Part shown: positions 20,239 to 30,148 of the stretch, piece after piece
How the letters are laid out: every line of letters begins with the position of its first letter
How positions within the stretch are numbered: position 1 is the first letter of the stretch
Assembly: GCA_017354895.1 (NCBI GenBank)
Contig: CP071495.1
Coordinates: 3,455,001 to 3,519,000, forward strand
Origin: Podospora comata
Taxonomy: Eukaryota; Ascomycota; Sordariomycetes; Sordariales; Podosporaceae
Reading direction: 5' to 3'
DNA length: 64,000 nucleotides
Made by a program: the position numbers and the translations under genes
Notes under the pieces: model-generated
Told to the model about the DNA's origin: nothing
The model's input: the letters and a program-made list of their open reading frames with translations, nothing else
Database searches by the model: none

Positions 20239-22309
20239 TTATTCCGCCCCAACAGCAATGCCCTGGTCAACCTCACCACCCTTGTCCATCGGCGACAGGT
20301 TCGCCTTCGCAGGTCCAGCCACACAGATGCCCTCCTTGGAGAAGCGACTGCCATGCACTGGGCAGTCAAAGCTCTTCTCAGCAGAGTTCCAGCAAACGAC
20401 ACCCTTAAGATGAGGGCAGAGAGCACTGTACGTATGCACCTGACCGTTCTCGTCCTTGTAGACAGCCATGGGCTTCTTGGTTTTCTAATGCTCTGTTAGT
20501 CACCGGACTCACACGTTACAAAGTCTGACTAAACTTACCGGATTCAACACACCGCCGCAGCCAGGCGCGAGATCCTCAATATCGGTGATGTCGCTCTGCA
20601 GAAAGCGCTTGTACTGGGCATTGATCTGCAAGTCGTGCGAGATCAAGCTCGGCAAGCTCTTGAGGATACTCGCGAGCCGGTTCGGCGCATACAGCGTGGC
20701 CCAATCTTTGGTGACTGTGTTGCCCTCGATCTCGTCCGCAATGAGCTTCCCAGCAAGCGTCCCGTGTGTCAGTCCATCGCCAGAGTCTCCCGTCACGATG
20801 TAAATCTTATCACAGCCCTGATTCTTGCCGATGAATCCCAAGAAGTCGACTGGCTCAAAGATCTGCCCGCTCCACTGGTAATCGATCTTGCCAGCCTGAG
20901 GAAACCGCTCACGAGTCCACTGCTCCAGCTCAGCATACCGCGGTGTTGTCTCCTCCTGGCCAACTTTGTGATCGCAGCCGCCAACAACCAAGTAGTCATC
21001 CTTGTCGTCGCAAGCTGTCAGGCGTACGTACTTGTACTCTTCGGCATTGTCATACAGTAGGCAGTCCTCGATGCTGCCTTTGGGTACGCGGATGGCTATG
21101 CAGTAACTCCGGTAGAACTCCAACTCGGTAATGACCGACAGCTTCTGCAGCGGCACGCACGTCGCCTCCACGGCATTCTCGGCCTTCACCGTGTGCCCAT
21201 TCTCCGTCTGAATCTCGACCCTCTTGTGGCCGAGGCCAAGAACTTCGACACCCTTTTCCGCGACCGACATGACCCGAGTGCGGGTGTAGCACTGGAAATT
21301 GGGCTGCTGCTTCAGCCAGTTGAGCACACCAACGAGATACTGGGTCGGATGAAAGGTCGCCTGATTGTCAACCACCATACCACCTCGCTGGTCGATGTTG
21401 CCACTCCAACCTTTGACCTTCAGATTGGGCTGTTTTTCGGGCCAGATTGGTTAGCAAATATTCGAATTATGTTCCCACCTGAAGACATTATAATCAACTC
21501 ACATCAAATCTGGTGTGCATGCCGATCTTCTTCTGCATTTCGGTCTCCTGTTTCAGCTCATCGATCTCCTGGTCATGCTTCTCATGCCCAACTGGAAACT
21601 GGCTAATGTCGTAAGCAGGCAAACGACGGTATTCGCACTCAATCCCTAGCTCTTGGGCGATCTGCTCAATCCTGTCCCTCGCCCAGGCATGACTCTCGGC
21701 GGCAATCTTGGCACCACCCTCCCCGTGCTTCTTTGCAATCTCAACGAAACCATCGTCCAAGTCGTTGGTCAAATGGCCGGATGTGCGACCTGTCTCACCA
21801 GAAAGCACATCACGTGCCTCAAGCATGACAACATTCTTGCCGCGGCGGACGAGCTCGTAGGCGGTCGTGATGCCAGAGATGCCGGCACCGATGACGGCTA
21901 TATCTGTCTCGAGATTGCGGTCGAGGGTGTGAAATTTGGGGTATTGATCGTAGGGGACCTTGTGGACCCAAACCGAGTCGGCGGCCCCCGAGGTCTGCAT
22001 CGTGTGCTGAGGGTTTGAGCTGGCAATAGTGGCCATGGTTGCGGCGAGGGGAAACTTGTTGACTTGAGAGTAGCGAGGGAAGAATTGGAGTCTTGGTGAG
22101 GTGTTGCGGGAGGAGGATGGGGAGGTATTTGTTTGAGATGAAACAGCTGTGTGCATATAGGCGGTTGCGAAGGGTGCTGTTAATGGTCTGGTGACGTCAC
22201 CACATATGGGCAATGACAGGCGCGAAGCTGTTGGTTGTTTAGTTATGAGATTTCTTTGAATGGCCCTAGCCGTCGTTCGGGTGGAAAGAGAAAGGGTTGA
22301 GAGTGCCAT
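20239..22309 (-). CDS. FAD-dependent oxidoreductase (DAO fold) fused to a C-terminal Rieske [2Fe-2S] domain
   Basis: Exons 22309-21503, 21429-20539 and 20484-20239; introns 73 and 54 nt with GTGAGT and GTAAGT donors, both phase 0; 647 residues. The ATG at 22309 gives an Arg/Ser/Thr-rich, acid-poor N-terminus like a mitochondrial presequence (about 1-90). The Rossmann motif is DIAVIGAGISGITTAYELVR (GAGISG 141-146), followed by the EARD end of the second strand. The DAO-type C-terminal FAD motif is IYIVTGDSGDGLTHGTLAGK. The last exon is a Rieske domain: C589-P-H591 and C607-P-V-H610-GSRF, the four cluster ligands. The enzyme probably oxidises an amine or similar substrate, passing electrons through the cluster; the substrate is unknown. 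The architecture is known in bacteria and fungi. Confidence 0.9.
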
Positions 22310-22884
22310 CTTTGCCGGTTGCAATTGGGGTAATGAGCAGACTATAAGTGCGACTTGGAGGGCCGGAAAGGATGCTATGGCTGCCTGGGCAAGATGGGAA
22401 GATCAGGAAGTTTTCTACACGGCTTGGGAACACAAATTGTCTCATTGGCAGGCATGAGAGAGTTGTTACAGGTTCTCTTAACATTGGTGGTGGTCATGAG
22501 GGTTCGATGTGCAAGGTGTATGACGACACCACTTCTTCGGGGCGGAGGAAATCACCCGGCTGCCGGGACCTGCAGATGCGGCTAAAAGTGGGGGCTGCGA
22601 GGTTAATCTTGGCACACCACCTCACCATTCTTGACCTTTGGTTGCACCGCCGAGCATCGCCAACCTGGCCGTCGTCGGGATTGATCCTGCCCGGTTCCTG
22701 CCGGTTTTTTTGTGGGGTTTTGGCCCTCCCTCTCGGTGGCCTAATATTTGGCCGTGCCAGCTATGCATCCCTGTCCACACGTTTGCGGTTTCAATTTGGG
22801 GGTCGCAGATGTTGAATCCCAGCCCCATAGATCGCCCCTTATTCAGTATCCAAACTGGGTTATAAGTCTCGACATTGCTACCTA
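22310..22884. promoter_or_regulatory. Intergenic upstream of the FAD-Rieske gene, 575 bases
   Basis: Divergent interval (left part) between the oxidoreductase and the secreted-type gene at 23221. No core promoter element stands out. A MITE-like element follows immediately. Confidence 0.35.
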
Positions 22885-22978
22885 CAACCTCTACCAACGA
22901 TATTGTTGTTAGTGCGGCCAGGGCTATTTGCACCAAAAGACCCCTGTCACGCTAACAACAATAACCGTGGCAGAGGTG
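22885..22978. mobile_element. MITE-like hairpin element, copy 2 (TA-flanked, about 94 bp)
   Basis: Inverted arms CCTCTACCAACGATATTGTT... and ...AACAATAACCGTGGCAGAGG, with the same inner core as copy 1 (TTGTTAGTGCGGCCAGGG / CCCCTGTCACGCTAACAA). TA flanks at 22883-22884 and 22979-22980. It can fold into one long hairpin. It sits in the shared upstream region of 20239-22309 and 23221-24213. Confidence 0.65.
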
Positions 22979-23220
22979 TAGAACCAACAGCCGCCACGGC
23001 AAGCGAAGCGAGCCAAAGATACAGTGAACATCACGGCCGCCATCAGCTTGCGCCATCTACCAGCATGAAGTGGACTAAGCGGTTACACAGGGGTCGAAGG
23101 TCGCATTCTTATCGACTGCGCCCCTTCGCCTGAGCCTTACAAGGACGACGACTCTTTTCCAGTTTTCTTCCTCGGTCCTGTTCTTGTTCAACATCGCACG
23201 GCAGAGATCGTCCTGCAAAG

Positions 23221-24213
23221 ATGGCATCCCTCACATTCCTCCTATTCTTCCTCGCGATACTCACAAACCAACACGTGCTCTCGCAGCAAGCTGTCAGCAA
23301 ATGCTTCTACCCCAACGGCGACGAAGCCCCCGGCGACTTCCCGTGCAACCAAGACGCGAATGGCGCGTCAGTCTGCTGCAATGGCGATAAAGGGTACACA
23401 TGCATGACAAACAAATACTGCCGTGGCCCAAGACAGGAACTTGTCAGGGGCTCATGCACCGATTCATCCTTTCCTTCCGCCGACTGCCCGAAACCATGCG
23501 GAAACGGAACCCCGGGGGACATCGTCTCCTGCTCCAACGTCACCAATACCGACACTGCCTTCTGCTGCCCAGGAGACGCCGGCTGTTGCGACAGTGGGAA
23601 CGGCCAGTTTGACGTCTTTCCATCGCGGCCAAAAGTCTGGGCGGAGTGGTCAAAGTCTTCGAAGAAGTTCGTCGTTTTGGATGCCCTTGCCACATCAACA
23701 ACAAGCAGGTCTTCGTCAACGCGGGTTTCGACATCGACAACACCAATCGAGACAGTCTCGGGCACAAAGACAGACTCTACATCAGACCGGGAAACTGCCT
23801 CCCTATTCCCATCTTCAACGCCCGACTTTCCCGTCCCACCCGAATCCAACACCTCGCCTTCACCAGTCCCGCCAGCATCAGAAGGTCTCACCACCGGCGC
23901 CAAAGCCGGTATTGCTGTTGGAGCTGTGGCCGGTACGATACTGCTCATCGCGGTGGTGTTTATGGCTTACAAGCTCAAAAAATACAAGCAAGGGCAGGGT
24001 GGCAGTTATGAGCATCACACACCGCAGAGCAACTGGAGCACTGCTGTCACCGAGGTAAACGGCAACAACGGTACCAGCTACGTCTACGGGACTGCGCCAA
24101 AGGAGCTGCCTTCTGCGTGGGAGAGGCCGGTGAATGCGCAGGAGATGGACGACGGTAGGAATCAGAGGTACAACAACCGACCGGCGGAGATGGACGGGCA
24201 GGGGTATAGGTAA
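23221..24213 (+). CDS. Single-pass surface protein, Cys-rich ectodomain
   Basis: 330 residues, one exon, ATG at 23221. Signal peptide at residues 1-22 (hydrophobic LTFLLFFLAILTNQ, cleavage near SQQ). A cysteine-rich ectodomain (about 28-125, some 14 Cys with CFYPNGDEAPGDF, SVCCNGDKGYTCM and FCCPGDAGCCDSGNG) is the pattern of a widespread fungal group of secreted or membrane-anchored proteins. A Ser/Thr/Pro stalk follows (about 155-220), then one transmembrane helix (AGIAVGAVAGTILLIAVVFMAYKL, about 230-252) and a basic, polar cytoplasmic tail of about 75 residues. It may act at the wall/membrane interface, like a sensor; this is inference. Convergent with the next gene. Confidence 0.75.
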   Translation: MASLTFLLFFLAILTNQHVLSQQAVSKCFYPNGDEAPGDFPCNQDANGASVCCNGDKGYTCMTNKYCRGPRQELVRGSCTDSSFPSADCPKPCGNGTPGDIVSCSNVTNTDTAFCCPGDAGCCDSGNGQFDVFPSRPKVWAEWSKSSKKFVVLDALATSTTSRSSSTRVSTSTTPIETVSGTKTDSTSDRETASLFPSSTPDFPVPPESNTSPSPVPPASEGLTTGAKAGIAVGAVAGTILLIAVVFMAYKLKKYKQGQGGSYEHHTPQSNWSTAVTEVNGNNGTSYVYGTAPKELPSAWERPVNAQEMDDGRNQRYNNRPAEMDGQGYR

Positions 24214-24623
24214 TTTATTCAGAATTGATACTGTGGGAACGGGTGGGAAGCCTGGTGCTTGCTACATTATGGAGTGTAATCGTGTGCAGATAGAATTGAG
24301 GTAGTAGATACATTGTCGATGTAGTACATCATTGAAGGAGTAGGTAGATTGTAGATGTAATATCTCCTTGATGAATGATAGATAATAAACGCAGAATACC
24401 TATGTTATGAAACACCCTCAGCAAAACGCCCCGAAGCCGGATATCCAAACCAGTCCCATGCATGTGATCCCATCTACGCCCCCCAAAAAAAACCCAAATA
24501 TAAAAATCACCTGTCCAGATACCCATCAAGATAATCAATGATTTCCAAAACACAAAGCAAAAAAGCCCGTCATATCCGGAACGCAAAGGACCACAACGCT
24601 GGCCCTTTGAAGAGCACCGTAAT
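24214..24623. other. Convergent intergenic, 410 bases
   Basis: 3' ends of two convergent genes. The stretch has repeated GTAGAT phrases (24300-24360) and an A-rich part at 24480-24510. No gene. Confidence 0.45.
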
Positions 24624-26213
24624 TCAAGACGAGTACCCCGTCGCGCCCAAAAGCTCAACCTTACTCGCAAACCTAACCTCCACCCGCTCCTTCACCACCT
24701 CCAGTCCCAACTTGACCACAAGCGTATACCCCCTCTGGATATTAAACGTCGTAAAATCCGGAACCAGATCCCCCTGGCCCCCCCAATTCCATGTCCCGCC
24801 TCGATACTGCTCAATTGAATACCTCTTCCCGCAAATCTCAAGCCACTTCATACTGAACCTTATCCCCAGCGAAGCGCCCAAATCCATCATTTTCCCACTG
24901 TCGGAATACGCCGGTGGCGGTGCGTCTTCAGTTTGAGGCAGCCGTTGCTCGTACCGGGTCTCTTCGCTGATAAAAGGGATTTCAATCCCGTTTCCATCAC
25001 CACCCGGCAAGCCCAGAGAGGGCGTACTAAGTTCAAGTCTGGCAATGTCGGTTTCCTTCGTCATGTCATGTTTATCGAGCACGCTCCCCTTCACCGAAAC
25101 AGACGTGGTGGCCTTGATCTTGATTTTGAGGCTGACGAGACGGATTTTGATGTCGTTTTCTGAGGCGGCGTGCGGTTGCTCATGGGAAGGCCGTGCTGCT
25201 CGGATAGTAGAGCTCTCACCTTGCTCATAACCCGGAAGTCTCTCTCCTTCCGCTTCTTCCCTCTTCGTCACCTTCCCCTTTTTTTTCTCCTCGGGGTGTC
25301 TCTCATCCTTCTCCTCACTGTCATCCCCCAACCCAGCAGTAAGCTCATGCAACTTCCACACCCCGACCCTCAACCCCCCAAGCAGCTCCCCCAACTGTAT
25401 CCCCGCAGGTAAATCAGCCAAAACCCTGAACCCCAACCTCGGCACTCTCGAACTCCTCACCATCTTGAGCATCTTCTCCTTAACACTCAGCTTATCCCCC
25501 TCCCGTCCAGCCAGCAACCGCTGCGATCGTATCACTTGATTCGCCGACCAAAACCTGAGCATCTTCACCGTCTGCACACCCGCCAACGGCATCGAATACA
25601 CCGCCACCGGCAACCTAGACGTGGCCACATGCTTAACATTACTATTGTGAAACGGCGCTTTGTCATATAAAAACGCCTCAAGCCAATACTCCACCCACGT
25701 CGCCTGCTTGCTCGATCCATGCCCTTGGTGCGACATCACCGAGCAGGGCAGGGGAATTTGCGGAGTCTGAAGTGGGACAAACGCCATTTCTGGATCCTGC
25801 TTGTTGCGCGCCCACCAGCCGTCCTCCTTTGTCGCGTTTGCCAACTTCGGATTGAGGCAATGGGGAGGGATCTGCACCTGGAAATTCCACGCTTGCCCTT
25901 CAGGGCTGTTTGGGGGAATATGCACCGGGCTTCCGTTGATGCATGTTACTTGCTGGCGAGGGAAGAGGGTGTATTCCGTGTTGTAGTGGTGCGTTGTTTG
26001 GCTTTCGCCCGAACCGGTGGTCTTCTCGATGCGTGCGACGGACCGGCCGTGGAGGAAGAGGATGAGCCATACTTCTGGGCGGACAATGTGCTCTTGTCTT
26101 CGGATCTGACCCGTGATTTTTTCGCCGGGGAAGAAGACGGTTCTGTCCGGGGTGGGCGCATGGAGGTGGATGGAGAGGTCTGGCGAGGCTTTTGCTTTGT
26201 TTGGACGGATCAT
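24624..26213 (-). CDS. Arrestin-like domain protein
   Basis: 529 residues in one exon, ATG at 26213. The N-terminal arrestin-like beta-sandwich is recognisable: LSIHLHAPTPDRTVFFPGEKITGQI at residues 13-37 (the usual Y/F-PGE-V-G turn), LFLHGRSVARIEK, LFPRQQVT and then the FQVQIPPHCLNP strand. A charged linker at about 300-350 (Glu/Lys-rich, with a PGYEQ motif) separates it from the C-terminal sandwich (IKIRLVSLKIKIKATTSV..., ending KVELLGATG). A PPPAYSD motif near residue 450 is a possible PPxY ligand for Nedd4/Rsp5-type ubiquitin ligases, the classical partner of fungal arrestin-related adaptors. It probably helps select plasma-membrane cargo for endocytosis. The partner is inferred. Confidence 0.75.
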   Translation of the reverse strand: MIRPNKAKASPDLSIHLHAPTPDRTVFFPGEKITGQIRRQEHIVRPEVWLILFLHGRSVARIEKTTGSGESQTTHHYNTEYTLFPRQQVTCINGSPVHIPPNSPEGQAWNFQVQIPPHCLNPKLANATKEDGWWARNKQDPEMAFVPLQTPQIPLPCSVMSHQGHGSSKQATWVEYWLEAFLYDKAPFHNSNVKHVATSRLPVAVYSMPLAGVQTVKMLRFWSANQVIRSQRLLAGREGDKLSVKEKMLKMVRSSRVPRLGFRVLADLPAGIQLGELLGGLRVGVWKLHELTAGLGDDSEEKDERHPEEKKKGKVTKREEAEGERLPGYEQGESSTIRAARPSHEQPHAASENDIKIRLVSLKIKIKATTSVSVKGSVLDKHDMTKETDIARLELSTPSLGLPGGDGNGIEIPFISEETRYEQRLPQTEDAPPPAYSDSGKMMDLGASLGIRFSMKWLEICGKRYSIEQYRGGTWNWGGQGDLVPDFTTFNIQRGYTLVVKLGLEVVKERVEVRFASKVELLGATGYSS

Positions 26214-26770
26214 AATAAAATGTAACGCTGATGAAGAAAGATGCCGGTGTTAAAATTAATATAGATGGAAAGTAGGCGTGAGGTTGTTATAAAGTTTAGG
26301 GCAGTCTCGGCAGTGCTTGTTTGAGGGTGTCATGTGGGCCGTGGCCATGGTCGGCTTCGCCACGTTCCGTTGCACTGTCGTATTCCTCGCGTTCGGTGAG
26401 GCTCACCCCGCATCACCATCGGCTTTTTGCACTGCGACGCCGATCCGTCCTCCGTTTGACATCCGGGAATAGTGGGACTTTCCGGAGCCGGAGGGCGGCA
26501 ACAGCCAGACGGACTGAAAACTCCGAGCAACAGTGACCTGTTGTCCCAACCACGCGGTTCAATGCAGCCGCCCCCCGGAAATTGTTGTTGTGTGCCCCAT
26601 CCACTATTGGCAGCAGCCCCGGTTTTGGTTAGCGTGCACAGCTGTAATGTCCGCTGACGAGCTGAACCCCTGGATGATCCCCTGTTTATTGACTTACAGA
26701 GTCCAGACCGCGATAAATGCTTGGCCAAGCAATCCCTGTTTGAGAGACAACAGCAAACCGGTCTGAGGAC
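26214..26770. promoter_or_regulatory. Divergent promoter interval
   Basis: About 700 bases separate the arrestin-like gene (minus) from the protease gene (plus). The right part is C/T-rich leader. Three alternate reading frames here (26330-26794) have no family and are not called. Confidence 0.4.
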
Positions 26771-26776
26771 TATAAA
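26771..26776 (+). promoter_or_regulatory. TATA box candidate of the aspartic protease gene
   Basis: TATAAA 146 bases before the ATG at 26917, followed by a pyrimidine-rich leader (CTCTTCTCTCTC) typical of fungal transcript starts. Position fits; function inferred. Confidence 0.45.
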
Positions 26777-26916
26777 CACCATGGCCAGCCCCAATGCAAG
26801 CTGCTCTCTTCTCTCTCAGGCCAGGCAACTGTCATTCATTCTTTGAACCCAGGACACTTTCTGTCCGTTCCACTCTTTCCCAGCCTGCCCCAGTCATTCA
26901 TTGATACCACTTCACC

Positions 26917-29377
26917 ATGCCTTCCTCCAAACTCTTGTCGCTCCTCGCCCTCCTTCCGGCTGCGGCTCTTGCAACCGACAATGCCTCGGTTCAGCCATCT
27001 GGGCTAGTCCGTCACTCTCTGACTGCTCAAGAGGGTGGTTCGCTTTTCAGCAGACACTCGAAGAGACAACTGGTCACTGAATCCTCGGCAAAGCGGGCCG
27101 GTACATTCTACACCATCAACGTCAAGTTCGGGACGCCTGGCCAAAATGTCCCTGTACAAATCGATACCACGCAATCCGAACTCTTCGCGAACCCTAGATG
27201 TTCCGCGTCATCGAACCCATCCTTTTGCCAGAGCCAGCAGAGGTTCACCATGTCGAGCTCCCTCATCGATCTTGGGGTGCAAGGTTCGATGTCTCTGCGC
27301 AATGGCGGCTATGTCAACTGGCAATACGTGTCCGATTACATCGGTATCGGATGTAAGTTTGTGCATCATGGACATTGTGTTAAACCGAGTTGACTAACGT
27401 ATCTCCGTAGCCTCTAGGATCACCCAACAGATCTTTGGGGTTGCCTACGACAGTTCCGGACCGACGAACGCCATTCTTGGTCTCGGCCCATCCCTTCAAG
27501 GCTGGAACAATGGGTATCCCCTAGTTCTTGACAGTCTCAAGACACAGGGACACATCAACAGCCGGGCCTGGACTTTGGATTTGAAGGGATTTACAAGCCA
27601 GAGCGGTTCGGTGATTTTCGGTGGCATCGACACCAACAAGTTCATTGGGGACCTGGTTAAACTCCCCATTGTCCCTGCCGCGCAATCTCCTGATGGGTAT
27701 ACCAGATACTGGATCCGCCTCGATGGTCTCTCGGTCAGACAGGCCGACGGTTCAGTTGTGGATGCCTGGGCTAAGTCGGAGGGTGCAGCGGGTCAGCCAT
27801 TCGTGATCGACAGCGGCGCGAGTCTCACTGCCCTTCCCACGTCCATCTACAGCCAGTTTGTTGCGGCGTTCCCTTCGGCCACGGCTAACGCTGACGGGAC
27901 TTTGGTTGTTGATTGCCCTGCTGAGGGTGAGGGTGGATCTGTCAACTTCAACTTCGATGGCAAGGTCATCAGCGTTCCTTTCGGCGACTTTGTGTCTCGT
28001 GTGCCCGACACAGACACCTGTCTTTTGGGAGTTTATGAGGACAGCTTCCCTGTCCTTGGTACCAACTTCCTCAGGGCTGCCTACGTCGTGTTCGACCAAG
28101 ACAACCGCAACATCCATCTTGCTCAGTCCGCAGATTGCGGTGCTGAGGCTCTTGTGGCTATTGGTACGGGTGTCGATGCTGTCCCATCGGTTACCGGCGC
28201 CTGCCCAGCTCCAGTGACCTCGACCACTACCACCGAGTCCGCTACGACCACAGAGGAGGTGACCTCCACCACTACCGAAGAGTCTGCCACCACGACTGAG
28301 GAGGCTACTACCACGACTGAGGAGGCTACTGCCACCACTGAGGAGTCTACCACCATCACAGAGTCCGCCACCATCACTGAATCTGCCACCGAGTCTGCCA
28401 CCGAGACTGCTACCGAGGCCGAAGAGAGCGAGTGCGAGACAGAGTATGAGTCGGCCACCGAGACTGCTACCGAGTCGGCCACCGAGACTGCTACCGAGTC
28501 GGCCACCGAGACTGTTACTGAGTCTGCCACCGAGACCGCTACCGAGACCGCTACCGAATCTGTTACCGAGACCTCAGTTGCTGAGCCCTCCATCACTGCG
28601 ACCCAGACCTCTGCCGCCGAGACCTCGGTCGTGGAGACCAGTTCATTCCCCATCACCACCACTGCTGCTCCCCTCCTGACCATCACGTACACCGAGACTT
28701 CGACCTCGACCATCACCTCATGCCCTCCTTCAGTTCCCAAGTGTCCTGTCGGCTCCGTCACCGTTGTTACCCAGGTCATCACAGCTACCACCTCCGTCTG
28801 CCCTCAGACCTCGGCCACCTACACCTTCCCTGCTGCCAACCCATCCGAGGCGCCTGTCGTCGTCACCCTCACCCCGGTCAAGCCGCTGCCCACTCCCGTC
28901 ACCGTTCCTGGATGCAGCTGCACCGCTTCTCCATTCCCTACCGGACTCGCCCCCGGTCAGCCCACAACTTTGGCTACTGTGCCTCACATCGTCGCCACTG
29001 GTGTGCCCCAGGCCCCAGGCGCTGGTGTCCCCAACGTTCCGGGCACTGATGTTCCTCACGTTCCGGGCACTGGTGCTCCCCACGTCCCCGGTTCTGGCGC
29101 TCCTCATGTTCCTGGCTCCGGTGCTCCCCACGTTCCGGGCTCCGGTGCTCCCCATCTTCCCGGCACTGGCCTTCCGCATGTTCCTGGCACTGGCCTCGCC
29201 CCTGCCCCCACCCAGCCAGCCCATGGTGGCCACAATGGTACCAACCCGGTCCCCACCTTTGTTCCCCCTCAGGCTCAGCCCTCTGAGCCCGTGACGGCTG
29301 GATCTGCCAAGCTGTCCAACATGATGAACTGGGGCGCCGCGGCTGTAGTCGGTGGTGTCATTGCTGCCATGTTGTAA
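26917..29377 (+). CDS. GPI-anchored aspartic protease (yapsin-like) with long STP-rich and PHVPG-repeat stalk
   Basis: Exons 26917-27352 and 27411-29377 with a 58-nt intron (GTAAGT, TGACTAAC branch, GTAG end), 800 residues. Signal peptide 1-19; dibasic KR at 49-50 and 59-60 mark propeptide processing. Catalytic aspartates D83 (VQIDTTQS) and D279 (VIDSGASLT); the first site has DTT where most pepsins have DTG. Catalytic part about 62-430. Then a Thr/Glu/Ser-rich tract (TESATETATE type), a Cys-containing segment, about nine (G)APHVPG-S/T-G-type units (about 680-740), and a C-terminal hydrophobic GPI signal. Such wall-anchored proteases trim surface proteins. Full length. Confidence 0.88.
28200..28570 (+). 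repeat. In-frame ACCGAG-type minisatellite in the protease stalk
   Basis: Imperfect repeats of 6-18 bp coding for TEEATTT, TESATE and ESATETATE. Likely length-variable. It also creates a long antisense open frame that is an artefact. Confidence 0.7.
29010..29195 (+). repeat. In-frame about 24-bp repeat coding for GAPHVPGSGAPHVPG
   Basis: Seven to nine units of roughly 24 bp (CCTGGCTCCGGTGCTCCCCACGTT type) encode a Pro/Gly/His-rich stalk. Units in the centre are the most alike. Confidence 0.75.
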
Positions 29378-30148
29378 TCGAAGTGTGAAGTTGTTGTGTA
29401 TACTTCTTTTTGGGGCTGACGGTTGTTGGATCCGATATCTGGTTGATTTTTCGGTTTATGTTCGATGGTGTTTGGTGCTTGGAAGTTAGAGGTAGACAAT
29501 ACAAATAATTTTTTATTGGTTAATGCTCTGAAAGATTTGAGTCCCCCACCTCCCCTGTGTTGTATCAATTGTTGAGGGAAGGTACGACCATGTGGTGTGT
29601 CTGATTGATTAGATAAGATCTCATTGTGACTATTGACTGATATCACTGATATTGACTGATATCACTGACATCGACTGAATCAATAATCCCGGAGCCGCAA
29701 GCCAGCATCACCTGGCTGCTGGAGGTCAACAAGGGACGGAAATTAACGAAGAACAACATTGACAACGCATGCAGAAACCCTAAGGACGCCATCGAGAACC
29801 TTCAGCTGGTGGGCCGATGTGCCAGACTTCCCAAAAGAGACGTGAAATCTCGGAAACTGTCCTATACTGCAGGGATTCAGATCGCTAGCGGCGAATCTGG
29901 CGATCCTTGCCCCCTGCATCTCTCCAGGTTTTGACGCCAACACACCAATCCAGACCGTTCGGTGCCGCTGGCAACCATGTCATCGCGTTCTAGGCCAAAC
30001 TTCAGGCTCCACGCCGAGGTGGACAAGGTGACAAGCAGATATTACCCACTATTACTTCGTATACCTTGACCTCCCTTCCTCACACTTTGCTTTGTGGTCA
30101 CCTCACACTCGTTTTCCAGCCTACACTCACTTCAGTCACTCATTCGCC
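29378..30148. other. Intergenic, 771 bases
   Basis: 3' flank of the protease gene and promoter of the secreted protein gene. It holds the 19-bp tandem repeat listed next and a C/T-rich leader (30065-30140). Confidence 0.4.
29631..29682. repeat. 19-bp tandem repeat, 2.7 copies
   Basis: TATTGACTGATATCACTGA at 29631-29649 and 29650-29668, then a shorter third unit starting CATCGACTGA. It contains the palindrome TGATATCA. Confidence 0.8.

Noticed and set aside
28123-28791. 222-codon antisense frame with Val/Ser repeats
   Set aside because: Produced by the ACCGAG minisatellite of the aspartic protease stalk.
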